Assembly (NCBI RefSeq): GCF_963676735.1
Contig: NZ_OY781464.1
Span: 2,079,001-2,143,000, forward strand
Reading direction: 5' to 3'
Length of the DNA stretch: 64,000 nucleotides
From: an uncultured Draconibacterium sp.
GTDB lineage: Bacteria > Bacteroidota > Bacteroidia > Bacteroidales > Prolixibacteraceae
Below the pieces are notes generated by a model. It had not been told where the DNA came from and did not search any database. It was given only the letters and a program-made list of their open reading frames with translations. How positions within the stretch are numbered: position 1 is the first letter of the stretch; each line of letters begins with the position of its first letter. Below, in pieces: positions 43,810-52,498 of this stretch. Both the position numbers and the translations under genes were made by a program.

Positions 43810-46260
43810 ATGATTATGAAATTTAAATCACTTCTTTTAGTTGGAATTATGAGTGTATTGCTCATTACATCCTGTACAACAACACCTGAAAAACAATCAG
43901 ATCAGGAAAAAAATGCAATCCCCTACCCGCTGCCCGAATGGAAAGGCGTTCAGGGTAAAACCCTCGCCGACTCTAAACCCGATTTTATCGGACAACCCGA
44001 GGCTCCGGAAGAAGCTCCCAATGTACTTGTTATTATGCTTGACGATGCTGGTTATTCTAACACAAGCTCTTTCGGGGGCGTAATGAAAACCCCCACTTTC
44101 GACCGCATAGGTGACGAAGGAATACGCTACACCCATATGTCGGTAGCAGCCGTTTGTTCCCCAACTCGTGGTTCTTTGCTCACCGGTTACAATATCCACC
44201 AGATCGGTACCGGTATCATTTCGGAGTTTGCCACTGGTTACCCGGGGTACAACTCTCAACTCGATTACAGCACTCCATCCATCGCAAAAATTCTAACCGA
44301 TAATGGCTATGCGACAGCGGCATTTGGTAAGTGGCACAATACACCCATGGAAGAAGCTTCACCGGTTGGTCCGTTCCAGTCATGGCCTACCGGATCGATC
44401 TGGGGATTTGAATATTTCTGGGGTTTTTTGGGCGGAGAGACCAACCAGTTTCATCCGTTGTTATATGAAAACACGACTGCTATCGAAACCCCGAAAACCA
44501 ATGCCGATGGTTCACAATTTCACATCTCGCAAGGTATGGCAGACCAGGCCATCAAATGGCTTGACAACTGGAAAGGCCTTCGGGATGTACCTTTCTTTAT
44601 GTATTACACGCCAGGGGCCGTTCATGCTCCTATACAGGTGCCCAAAGAATGGAGAGACAAGTATAAAGGACAATTTGACGAGGGATGGCAGGTTTACAGA
44701 CAACAGTTGCTGGAGCGTCAGAAAAAGTTGGGGCTTGTTCCTGAAGACGCGGAAATGGTCGATTGGCCCGATGTCATTCCTGAATGGGATTCATTCAGCG
44801 AAGAAGGGAAAAAATACCTGGCCAGGCAAATGGAGGTTAATGCCGGTTTCCTGGAACATGTGGATTATCATGTCGGACGTGTTATCAGTCATTTGGAGGA
44901 AATGGGTGAATTAGACAATACACTTGTAATCTACCTCACTGCTGATAATGGTTGTACAGCAGAAGGTACACCCACAGGAACCTTCTCGGAGCTACTGATG
45001 CAAAACGGATTCCCACCGTTGACCATGGAACAGCAGCTGGAAAAACTCGAAGAGTTCGGTGGGTTGGATGCCTGGGGAGGGCCGCACTTGGCGAACCATT
45101 ATTCGGTGGCATGGGCATATGCCTCATCAACCCCGTTCCAGTGGACCAAACAAATGGCCTCCCATTTTGGAGGCACCATATCTGCCACAGCCATACGCTA
45201 CCCAAAAGCAATAAAAGCAAAAGGAGAATGGCGCAGACAATTTCAGAATGTGACCGACCTGGTTCCCACCATACTTGAAGTTACAGGCGTTCCTGCTCCC
45301 GACCTTGTAAATGGACAGAAAAGAAAAGAGTATCCGGGAAAATCGCTAACCTATGCCTGGAACGACGCAAATGCTAAAACCAACCATCCCACACAGTATT
45401 TTGAAATGCTCGGATTTGTAGGCTTGTATCACGAAGGTTGGACCATTGCCGGGAAACCATATCGCATTCCCTGGTCAGTTGATCCTGAAGCTATGGCAAA
45501 TTTCGATCCCCTGAATACCGAGTGGGAATTGTATAATATTGAAGAAGACCCTATACAGCAGGTTAACGTGGCTGACCAATACCCGGAAAAGGTAAAAGAG
45601 CTGGAGAAACTATTCTGGGAAGAAGCCGAAAAATACGATGTTTATCCTGTTGGCGGTTCTCTGGGTAGACCGCTGCAACCGGAATCGAATCCGCAGCGGG
45701 TTGGAAAAAAACACTGGGAACTTACACCCAATGTTTACCGTGTTCCTGAATTGGCCGGTCCCGAGATCAAATCGACTAATTATGAAATAAATGCTTATAT
45801 CACGGCTGATAAGAACACCCAGGGTGTGATTTATGCGGTCGGCGAACACATTGGTGGACAGGCGCTGTTTATCATGGATGGTAAACTGCGCTACAGCTAT
45901 TCAACACTTGGCCTGTACTGGCACGATTTCGATGGTGATGTAAAAATTCCCTATGGAGATATCAAAATCACCTTAAAACACACCATGAAAGAACAAAAAC
46001 TAAACGGTCCTTCAACCGTTGAGTTTTTTATCAATGATGAGAAGGTCGGCGAAATGGATATTACTGCCACTGTATATGGTTCTTATACCGCTCACGAAAC
46101 TTTTGATATAGGACGCGACGAAGGCCTGCCGGTAAATGAGGAATACGCAGACTTGGGTAAATTTATATTTACCCCGGGACAATTGCATAAAGTGGTGTTT
46201 GACATTTTGAACCCGGATGAGCAAGAGGTAAGTGCAGCAGAATACAGTATTATTGAATAG
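43810..46260 (+). CDS. Secreted arylsulfatase, lipoprotein
   Basis: An 816-residue type I sulfatase with a lipobox (LITSC, Cys22), so a membrane-anchored exported enzyme. The formylglycine signature is intact: CSPTRGSLLTG (Cys116, Pro118, Arg120). Metal ligands appear in NVLVIMLDDAGYS and LVIYLTADNGCTAEG, and the family segment AFGKWHNTPMEE is present. The last ~150 residues (from about 665) form an extra beta-rich domain. Type I sulfatases hydrolyse sulfate esters of aryl or polysaccharide substrates; substrate not predictable here. Activation needs a formylglycine-generating enzyme, not seen in this window. The 3' end has a diverged second copy downstream at 47261-47395. Confidence 0.93.
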   Translation: MIMKFKSLLLVGIMSVLLITSCTTTPEKQSDQEKNAIPYPLPEWKGVQGKTLADSKPDFIGQPEAPEEAPNVLVIMLDDAGYSNTSSFGGVMKTPTFDRIGDEGIRYTHMSVAAVCSPTRGSLLTGYNIHQIGTGIISEFATGYPGYNSQLDYSTPSIAKILTDNGYATAAFGKWHNTPMEEASPVGPFQSWPTGSIWGFEYFWGFLGGETNQFHPLLYENTTAIETPKTNADGSQFHISQGMADQAIKWLDNWKGLRDVPFFMYYTPGAVHAPIQVPKEWRDKYKGQFDEGWQVYRQQLLERQKKLGLVPEDAEMVDWPDVIPEWDSFSEEGKKYLARQMEVNAGFLEHVDYHVGRVISHLEEMGELDNTLVIYLTADNGCTAEGTPTGTFSELLMQNGFPPLTMEQQLEKLEEFGGLDAWGGPHLANHYSVAWAYASSTPFQWTKQMASHFGGTISATAIRYPKAIKAKGEWRRQFQNVTDLVPTILEVTGVPAPDLVNGQKRKEYPGKSLTYAWNDANAKTNHPTQYFEMLGFVGLYHEGWTIAGKPYRIPWSVDPEAMANFDPLNTEWELYNIEEDPIQQVNVADQYPEKVKELEKLFWEEAEKYDVYPVGGSLGRPLQPESNPQRVGKKHWELTPNVYRVPELAGPEIKSTNYEINAYITADKNTQGVIYAVGEHIGGQALFIMDGKLRYSYSTLGLYWHDFDGDVKIPYGDIKITLKHTMKEQKLNGPSTVEFFINDEKVGEMDITATVYGSYTAHETFDIGRDEGLPVNEEYADLGKFIFTPGQLHKVVFDILNPDEQEVSAAEYSIIE

Positions 46261-46264
46261 TTGC

Positions 46265-46353
46265 AGGATGGGTCACAAAGGAATTTGAAACTACCCACAT
46301 AACTCTTATTCGATGCATGATTGGACAAGAAAAGAGTTGGTGTGACCCATCCT
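46265..46353. repeat. Long palindromic element (MITE- or REP-like)
   Basis: Perfect 13-bp inverted arms AGGATGGGTCACA (46265-46277) and TGTGACCCATCCT (46341-46353) enclose 63 bases with an inner 7-bp pair (AACTCTT 46301-46307, AAGAGTT 46332-46338). The element begins 4 bases after the sulfatase stop codon and borders the GC-rich segment. It could terminate the sulfatase transcript, but size and nested pairing resemble a dispersed palindromic repeat. I found no second copy in this window and no clear target duplication. Confidence 0.7.
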
Positions 46354-46367
46354 ACTTTCAATACTTG

Positions 46368-46439
46368 ATGGACGTCGAGACACCCGTGATCGGCGGTATC
46401 AGAGCAAACGTCGACGAATTCAAAGGAGATAAATTATGA
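46368..46439 (+). other. Open stretch, possible C-terminal remnant of a donor gene
   Basis: From 46368 an open frame of 23 codons reads MDVETPVIGGIRANVDEF and four more residues, then stops in a TGA that overlaps the first ATG of the next frame (ATGA). The GC-rich composition matches the gene after it, not the host. It looks like the tail of an upstream gene in a donor operon, coupled to the lipoprotein gene; too short to identify. Confidence 0.4.
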
Positions 46440-46467
46440 GAACAATTCAAAGGAGACAGATTATGAG
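46417..46467 (+). repeat. Tandem duplication of ribosome binding site and start codon
   Basis: Two 24-base copies, 46417-46440 and 46444-46467, share the pattern AATTCAAAGGAG, six variable-to-conserved bases, then ATGAG. They differ at two positions and have a 27-base period, so both ATGs (46436 and 46463) are in the same frame. Each carries a near-perfect Shine-Dalgarno, unlike most genes in the window. Confidence 0.8.
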
Positions 46468-47254
46468 GACGATAAATGTGGTCTTGCTGGTGATCTCCCT
46501 ATCAGGGGCCTTGTTTTTGTCCTGCGCAGGTCAAGACCCTGGACTACCCGCAGTGTTTGGCGACGGCGCCGATGCCAGGTACGATCGTGTTGACAATGTT
46601 CACCAGGTGCGATTCGTCGAAATCTTTCTTGTCGGCCGCGAGGCAGGCACGGGAGACTTCATCGCCGCCGTATACAACACTATGTACACCCCACAGGGCA
46701 TCCCGAAGTCGAAAGACACTTCACCGCAAGTGCTGCTCGAGGGCATCGATTTCGAACAGGTTCAGAAGGAATACGGTGTACTCGGTGCGTCCTTGAACGG
46801 CCCGAAACTCTGCCTGCCCGATTGGGTGGAAATCGATGTTGGGGCCGAAAGGGATTTCGACGGTCTTGCTGCCGTGTGGTGCGCCCAACTGAACATGGGC
46901 AACAATGCCAGCGTGGGAGAAATCGCGACCTACGAGCCCGTGACGATTGCCAGGAACAGTGGGTTGGGTTGGAACAAGGGCACGACCGTAATTCTCCTGG
47001 ACGATGCTGAAGGCAACACCTGGGTCATGAAAGGGTTTGAGTTGGGTCTCGAACCCCAATATACGTATGATGAATTCCTGGCCGCCTTGCCAGGCGTTTA
47101 CCAGAAGCTCCCGGAGGGGTGGAAGGTTCGGATCAAGACGCTGGAGGAGGATCTGATCGAGAAGCCGGAAGGTGGAGTCGCCACCATCATGAAGGACGAA
47201 TTTTTCAATGTATATGACAAGACCGGGCCAGGCATGACCAACTACAAGCCCTAG
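46463..47254 (+). CDS. GC-rich foreign lipoprotein of unknown function
   Basis: 263 residues from the second of two tandem in-frame starts; the first (46436) would prepend MRTIQRRQI before the signal peptide. Signal peptide MRTINVVLLVISLSG ends in lipobox LFLSC. The mature protein has no motif I recognise; it has two Cys in the middle and an even mix of strands and helices (HQVRFVEIFLVGREAGTGDF, GLGWNKGTTVILLDDAEGN). Composition differs sharply from neighbours: the 60 bases from 46861 contain 37 G or C, against 23 of 60 at 47641 in the next gene. Strong ribosome-binding sites and codon choice (CTG, GGC, GTC, ATC) point to transfer from a high-GC, Shine-Dalgarno-using donor. It interrupts what looks like a sulfatase tandem. 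Confidence 0.75.
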   Translation: MRTINVVLLVISLSGALFLSCAGQDPGLPAVFGDGADARYDRVDNVHQVRFVEIFLVGREAGTGDFIAAVYNTMYTPQGIPKSKDTSPQVLLEGIDFEQVQKEYGVLGASLNGPKLCLPDWVEIDVGAERDFDGLAAVWCAQLNMGNNASVGEIATYEPVTIARNSGLGWNKGTTVILLDDAEGNTWVMKGFELGLEPQYTYDEFLAALPGVYQKLPEGWKVRIKTLEEDLIEKPEGGVATIMKDEFFNVYDKTGPGMTNYKP

Positions 47255-47260
47255 TCATCT

Positions 47261-47395
47261 GATATTGGTCGTGACGAAGGTCTGCCGGTAAATGAAGAGT
47301 ATGTAAATATGGGTAAATTGCATATGGTTGTATTTGATATTAAGAACCCGGATGATCAGGAAGTGAGTGCGGTAGAATACAGTGTTATTGAATAA
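47261..47395 (+). pseudogene. 3' remnant of a second sulfatase gene
   Basis: 44 codons plus TAA match the last residues of the upstream sulfatase: DIGRDEGLPVNEEY is identical in both, and the ends read EVSAVEYSVIE here against EVSAAEYSIIE there. An internal deletion removes about ten residues (GK-LHMVVFD here, GKFIFTPGQLHKVVFD there). Many third positions differ, so this is an old, diverged paralogue, not a recent copy. Everything upstream of the fragment is missing and replaced by the GC-rich segment. Confidence 0.85.
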
Positions 47396-47437
47396 CTGCT
47401 ACCTATTGTAGAAGAGCTGGGAGCAAGCACTATCTGC
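47396..47437 (+). pseudogene. Possible 3' remnant of enolase
   Basis: Directly after the sulfatase remnant's stop, 14 codons translate as LLPIVEELGASTIC, against LLRIEEELGASAIY at the end of the intact enolase (41523-41564). 32 of 42 bases agree, with differences mostly at third positions. It is short, so chance cannot be fully excluded. The remaining bases to 47572 show nothing else I can name. Confidence 0.5.
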
Positions 47438-47572
47438 CCCCACCGGCGCCAATTTACAATTCGTGCCTAAGCCAATACGGCTGTAAAAAAATTGAAGCTT
47501 CTTTAGTTTGCAATTCCACTTTGTTACGAAATAAATCAAACCACAGTAGAGGACACGTGCAACAGTACATAC

Positions 47573-49525
47573 TTAAAACATTCGTTTTGGCTGAATAAGC
47601 TCCGGTTTTAGCGATGTAAAGTCCTTAAACATTTTAATATCTTTAAACACTACGGTAAAAACAAAACGTGGCTCCTGCTCCAGTTTATTGGGTAAATAAC
47701 CCAGTTGCAAGTGCATGGCCGGAAAAATAAGACTCTCGTTTTTGGTACTGGCCCAAATTCCTATTTCAGAATATCTGTCGGTAATAATTTCGTTTTCATT
47801 TTGCTTCCTTAACCACCCAATATTAACGTATGGGTTAAACGAAAAACGAAATCCCCATACCTGGTAATTGGAATAAAACACGGGGCGATATTCGAAAGAT
47901 AAATTCGAAACCCGATCATAACCAATTAAATAATCGTTTACAAAATTTCGGCTGGTATAGTACGGAATAAAATACCTGGGATTTCGCACAGCATCAAATT
48001 TAAACTCCATGATATTTCGGAGTTCCACCGTGCGCAATTTAATTAGCGGACTAAAATAATTGAAACGGATATCTACCAGACGGTCTTCAATATTCGAGTT
48101 ATTTAAATACCCTCCGGCCTCGGTAAAGGCCGAAAAAATACCTGCATTATTAAAAAACAGCGAATAATTAACCCGCAGGCCCGAGTATGGTCTTTTGTAA
48201 AACGATGTTTTCTCCCATCCGGCCGTTAGGTTAATATTATAGCCAATTGGCACGTCTTCAACGGTGCCGTACTGCAGCAACCTGCTTGTTTTAATGTACG
48301 AAACCTGCTGCCACGATAATCCGGCAAGGTAAACACGTCTGTTATGAAATTGGTAATTTGTATGCTCGTCAACCGGTGGGTTGTCGGTATATTTTAAAGC
48401 AATATAGCGCATAGCCACGTTTAAAAAGGGTCGTGTTAAATCGTCGTAAAAAAAGAACGATTGCCCGAGCCACAAATCAAAAAGATGCAGCTTGTATTTG
48501 CTGTTATCATCACCCACCGAATCGGGACTATAAGGATGCTCGGCTATTTTTTCGCGTAAATGCTGATAAACGATTTCGCCACCGTGCCGCGTATTTGTGG
48601 TCAGAAAAGGCTTCTCGAACTGAATTTGGAAGTTCTTTCGGTCCAATCCGTTATAAAAACGTGTTTCGTTGTCGATAAACGTTCCCCATAGATTATTTAT
48701 GGTGTAATATGCACCATATCCAAATTTATCATCAGTATCGCCATCGTATTCTCCAATAATCCCGATACTGTGCCCTTTACCTGCAAAATTGCGGGTATAA
48801 GGCTCTACTTCAAAGGCATTATAATCGTTTATGTCGCCGCCTACCCCAATCGGATAACGGTCTTTTACGGTAACCAGTACATTTACCGAATCGTTGGAGC
48901 CCTCAACAGGTGTTATTTTTATCACGGCATCTTCAATGTACGTAAGGTCGCGAAAAAGCCGTTCGTTATCCGAAAAGATACGGGCATTAACGTGGTCGTT
49001 TTCTTTGAAATGCAAATTCTTACGAATAACCCGCTCGCGTGTAGGGCTGTAGGTTTTATTCAGAAAGCGTCCAAATCCGCTCGATTCAACGCTTGTTGTG
49101 TCGAATAAATTACCATCCAAAACCGGAACACCATCAATGAATATACTTTTAATTATCCGGTCGTTGTAGAATGTAAAATACTGATCGGAAGGGTTAAAAT
49201 CTTCGGGTAGCTGCTCTTTTTTACTCCTGATCGAGCCCATCAGCATATCGCCGTATCGACTGTTTAGGCGTTTTACCGACTCAACCTTTTCGGGGCGCTT
49301 TTCGTAGTACTTTGGCTTACGTACCAGGAAGTTTTTGATGATATCGTATTCTGTTCCCGATTCAAGAAATACCAGCGAATCGTTAACGCCATAGTAAATG
49401 GTGTCACTTAGCATCAGCAACTGATCAAAACGAATAGATACTGTATCGGTATTTTGTGCTTCTACAGTTAATGTAAAACCAACGAATAGTAGCAAGGATA
49501 AGATATTAGTTACGAGTTTTTGCAT
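47573..49525 (-). CDS. BamA/TamA-like outer membrane beta-barrel protein
   Basis: A 650-residue protein from the Met at 49525, which starts a clean signal peptide (MQKLVTNILSLLLF, cleavage after VEAQ). After an N-terminal ~110-residue region, a POTRA-like unit is visible (about 130-230; YFTFYNDRIIKSIFIDG, LFRDLTYIEDAVIKITPVEG, VNVLVTVKDRYPIGVGG), and the rest alternates short beta strands with turns, ending in PKRMF. The arrangement is that of Omp85-superfamily proteins, although with one or two POTRA units and no clear VRGF motif in what I read. Expected in the outer membrane; function beyond that unknown. Its upstream gap holds a terminator for the next operon. Confidence 0.7.
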   Translation of the reverse strand: MQKLVTNILSLLLFVGFTLTVEAQNTDTVSIRFDQLLMLSDTIYYGVNDSLVFLESGTEYDIIKNFLVRKPKYYEKRPEKVESVKRLNSRYGDMLMGSIRSKKEQLPEDFNPSDQYFTFYNDRIIKSIFIDGVPVLDGNLFDTTSVESSGFGRFLNKTYSPTRERVIRKNLHFKENDHVNARIFSDNERLFRDLTYIEDAVIKITPVEGSNDSVNVLVTVKDRYPIGVGGDINDYNAFEVEPYTRNFAGKGHSIGIIGEYDGDTDDKFGYGAYYTINNLWGTFIDNETRFYNGLDRKNFQIQFEKPFLTTNTRHGGEIVYQHLREKIAEHPYSPDSVGDDNSKYKLHLFDLWLGQSFFFYDDLTRPFLNVAMRYIALKYTDNPPVDEHTNYQFHNRRVYLAGLSWQQVSYIKTSRLLQYGTVEDVPIGYNINLTAGWEKTSFYKRPYSGLRVNYSLFFNNAGIFSAFTEAGGYLNNSNIEDRLVDIRFNYFSPLIKLRTVELRNIMEFKFDAVRNPRYFIPYYTSRNFVNDYLIGYDRVSNLSFEYRPVFYSNYQVWGFRFSFNPYVNIGWLRKQNENEIITDRYSEIGIWASTKNESLIFPAMHLQLGYLPNKLEQEPRFVFTVVFKDIKMFKDFTSLKPELIQPKRMF

Positions 49526-49757
49526 CAACCAGGTTCCGCTTGCATATGGCAATTAATGATGTTTTAAAGATAAGCATTTCCGTTTCACGAGTAACTAATT
49601 TTAAATGCGAAAAAGACTAAAAAGCCTCAACAAAGTTAAAGTAAACGCCCTGCGGTGCACCATGGTATAGTCTTCGGAGACAACAGTAAACCATTCTTAT
49701 AGCAACAAGCAGCAACAAGGTCTGTTTTTTAATAGGATGATGACCAACTAATTGAAC

Positions 49758-49784
49758 AAAAAAGCCACATCCGATGAATGTGGC
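49758..49784 (-). terminator. Rho-independent terminator of the lipid gene group
   Basis: On the minus strand a 7-bp stem (GCCACAT/ATGTGGC, 49764-49784) with a 7-base loop is followed by six T (49758-49763). It lies 7 bases after the stop of the CDP-alcohol transferase gene. Confidence 0.85.
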
Positions 49785-49790
49785 CTGTTG

Positions 49791-50396
49791 TTATTTTGTT
49801 TCTTTTTGTGCTTTTATGAGCCAATAGAGCCCCTTTACTCCAATCTTTATATCATCGAGTTTAAAGAGCACTAAAATCTTTTCGGTGTAGGCAACAATTC
49901 CCCAGCCTACTGCCAGGTAAAAAAACCAGGCATAAAATCCGAAAACAAACAATACGAAAAAGAATACACTTTGCACATATCCGGCCGAAACGGCAGAATA
50001 CAAGTGTAGTCCAGGGATTTTCCCGAAACGTGCAAACGACACCAGGTAACTAACAACAAATAAGCCCAGAAATAAAAATAGAAACCAGCTATGTGGTTCA
50101 ATATCGGTCCATTTAAATACAAATAAACCTAATATGGCCATTGCGTAGGTACAAATATCAGCCAGATTATCGAGGGCTGCTCCAAAATTGGTTTGCTGCT
50201 TTAGGTAGCGTGCCAGGTTACCATCCAGCACATCGCTAACCAAACTTATACACAGCAAAACAACAAACAACTGTTCTGCTCCTGTTAGCGCTGCATAAAA
50301 AATAACCGGAAAAGCCAGTAAACGATATAAACTAATGGCGTTGGGTATATTCAGTATATTTTCGCCACGTACTAAAATTTTCTTCATAATTTTCAT
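49791..50396 (-). CDS. CDP-alcohol phosphatidyltransferase family protein
   Basis: A 201-residue membrane enzyme with the complete CDP-alcohol signature: DGNLARYLKQQTNFGAALDN then LAD, that is D-G-x2-A-R-x8-G-x3-D-x3-D, which binds the CDP group and two metals. About five to six membrane helices follow. Such enzymes make phosphatidylglycerophosphate, phosphatidylinositol or related lipids; N-terminal NIPNAISLYRL is like PgsA, but the acceptor cannot be fixed from sequence. Last gene of a minus-strand run that also holds CdsA, the supplier of CDP-diacylglycerol. Confidence 0.88.
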   Translation of the reverse strand: MKIMKKILVRGENILNIPNAISLYRLLAFPVIFYAALTGAEQLFVVLLCISLVSDVLDGNLARYLKQQTNFGAALDNLADICTYAMAILGLFVFKWTDIEPHSWFLFLFLGLFVVSYLVSFARFGKIPGLHLYSAVSAGYVQSVFFFVLFVFGFYAWFFYLAVGWGIVAYTEKILVLFKLDDIKIGVKGLYWLIKAQKETK

Positions 50397-50447
50397 TCAA
50401 CTTAATTGGATGTAAACCTAAAATTTAGTTTGGGTTTATGCAAAATA

Positions 50448-51560
50448 TTATACGGCAGCTTTTATCCCATTGCTCTCCTGCCTGCTCTCCGACTTCAGGA
50501 AATACCTTAGCATCCGGTCAATTGTGGCAGCGGTTACCGGGCTTATTTCTTCAGCAACTATAGAATCAATGTTGGTGGTATCAAAACTAATATTTGTATC
50601 GATATAGGCACCTGTAAACGACATTCCAATTGCCATAATGCGCTCCAAAGCATCCATATTGTCTTTTTTCAGTTCCATATCGGGAACCAGTGTTAAAGGC
50701 AACAATTTGCTTATACTTCTCAGAATATCAGCATTTTTTACCGAGTTTTTTGCTACAATATTGAGTATTACCGGAGCATTTTTTGCCTGTACAGCACTCA
50801 TTAGATAAGTTACAACGGTATCAATTGGTATCAGATTCTGCGTAGAATCCGGATCAACTTTTAAACGAATAACACTACCCGGATATTTTTTTGCCAGGTT
50901 TTGTACTCTTTTCGAAAAATCAAAAATACCGTAATCGGTTTTGGTTACGCCTGTTTTATTGTTGCCAACCACCTGCGAGAGGCGTAAAATACAAGCATTC
51001 AATCCTTTATTATCGATGTAATCTTTTATAACATTTTCGGCGTATCGTTTTGATTGCTCGTAGTAATTGCGGAAAGCATCAATTTCGGCATTCGCATAAA
51101 ACTGCTCTGTAAAAACCCCCTCTATTCGTCCGCAAGAATAGGCAGTGCTTACAAAAAAGAAACGCGAATCTTTTGACGTATAATTCTGGAATGTATTAAT
51201 AGAGTTGGTAACCCCTTGCAGGTTGGTTCCGAAAATTTCTTCTTTCGATTTTATATCAAATTTAAGACTTGCCGCAAAGTGAAAGTAATCAATATCCCCA
51301 CTAAAAATGGTGTCTAATTCATTTTCTGACAAGGCGAAATCTGCTTCAAATAACGAGTAATTATGAACCTCCAGATTTGAGAAATCAACGGTTTTACCCT
51401 CATTCATTTCAATTAAGGCTGTCTTAACACGTGCTTCGGCCGATAGCTTTTTATTGCTTCGTGCAAGTGCAACAACCTTATGCTTCTTTCCCAATAATAG
51501 TGCGTTTATAAAATTAGAAGCTACATAACCATTAGCTCCGTTTATTACAATCTTTTTCAT
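50448..51560 (-). CDS. Extended SDR family NAD(P)-dependent reductase
   Basis: About 370 residues from the Met at 51560 (MKKIVINGANGYVAS, an N-terminal Rossmann loop GxxGxxA). Catalytic YxxxK is seen in YYEQSKRYAEN and a Ser in FFVSTAYSCGR. The pattern resembles the reductase domains that act on acyl thioesters or sugar nucleotides (NAD-binding 4 family), with LRLSQVVGN and NLIPID. Its position in a group with CdsA, a polyprenol-kinase-like protein and a CDP-alcohol transferase suggests a lipid substrate; this is inference. Confidence 0.8.
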   Translation of the reverse strand: MKKIVINGANGYVASNFINALLLGKKHKVVALARSNKKLSAEARVKTALIEMNEGKTVDFSNLEVHNYSLFEADFALSENELDTIFSGDIDYFHFAASLKFDIKSKEEIFGTNLQGVTNSINTFQNYTSKDSRFFFVSTAYSCGRIEGVFTEQFYANAEIDAFRNYYEQSKRYAENVIKDYIDNKGLNACILRLSQVVGNNKTGVTKTDYGIFDFSKRVQNLAKKYPGSVIRLKVDPDSTQNLIPIDTVVTYLMSAVQAKNAPVILNIVAKNSVKNADILRSISKLLPLTLVPDMELKKDNMDALERIMAIGMSFTGAYIDTNISFDTTNIDSIVAEEISPVTAATIDRMLRYFLKSESRQESNGIKAAV

Positions 51561-51693
51561 GCTATAGATTTTGATTAAGAGGCCTTGCATAGCCCCTTGT
51601 TAGCTATTTCTGTTTTCTTTGTTTTCTGAATTGTTATATACAAATTACTCTTTTTTTGCCACAAATGCCACTTTTCGTGCATGTTTTAAATGC

Positions 51694-52368
51694 CTACATT
51701 AATAACAGCAGGGTTACTGCTGCCCCAATAGGTATGGTCAAATTGTCTGATCCGCGCCAGCTAAACAACTCGGCAAGGGTACTAACAATGGCAACACCTA
51801 AACCAATATAAAATGTTTTAAGATCGAACATCCCTCTATTAAAATACAAGGCTATTAAACCGATAATAAAACTGGTAGACAAAAATGCAATCGATCCAAA
51901 AATTGATTTTCCGGTGTCGATCCCAAAAAGCTTAATTCGGTGGTTGTTCTTTTTCATGCTTATGCCGACTATAGCAGCCATGGGGTCGCTAATACCAAGA
52001 ATAAGCATTGGCAGTATGTAAATAAATTTATTGTCGAGTAAATCCGACATTAAAAAGGTAAGGTAAATGGCAGCCGGTAAAAGATAGCTCCCAATCGACT
52101 TTCTATCGATATCGTGGATAGAGTTAAGCTGTTTACTGTATTGCGTTATAAATAAGGCCGCAAAAAATATCAGGGCCAATACAAACACATACCAATGACT
52201 TGAGAAAATATATGGAAACGGAACCACTGCGATGGTTGCAGTAAAATGTGCAAATTTTCGTGTAAATTCTCCTTTAACCTTTAGTCGGCGATAGTTAAGT
52301 TCGTTAAAAGCCAGAAGCAAAATAATGGCTATAAAATATACAACGGATAAGGTTATTGTATTTCCCAT
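51694..52368 (-). CDS. Diacylglycerol/polyprenol kinase family membrane protein
   Basis: A 224-residue protein with about six membrane helices and the dolichol/phytol-kinase family residues RKFAHF, GISDPMAAIVG, GKSIFGS and AELFSWRGSDNLTIP. Related proteins (Sec59, VTE5) use CTP to phosphorylate polyprenols or phytol. The CdsA-like fold makes CTP the likely donor. Sits between cdsA and the SDR gene. Confidence 0.85.
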   Translation of the reverse strand: MGNTITLSVVYFIAIILLLAFNELNYRRLKVKGEFTRKFAHFTATIAVVPFPYIFSSHWYVFVLALIFFAALFITQYSKQLNSIHDIDRKSIGSYLLPAAIYLTFLMSDLLDNKFIYILPMLILGISDPMAAIVGISMKKNNHRIKLFGIDTGKSIFGSIAFLSTSFIIGLIALYFNRGMFDLKTFYIGLGVAIVSTLAELFSWRGSDNLTIPIGAAVTLLLLM

Positions 52369-52498
52369 AAAGTTAGTTTTAGTGCTGCATAAAAAAACAC
52401 CAGCGTTTCCCTCTTAATCGTTTACAAAGTTATCTTCCTCTACCTATTCTGTAATTTTATCTGAATGAACTGTAGTTTTAGCTACACGAAATGTAGTG

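Noticed and set aside
44303..44914. 203-codon open frame inside the sulfatase gene
   Set aside because: Alternative frame of a clear sulfatase; translation is Arg/Trp-rich and lacks recognisable motifs.
46265..46353. Insertion sequence with transposase
   Set aside because: Long inverted arms are present but only 63 bases lie between them, with no transposase frame.
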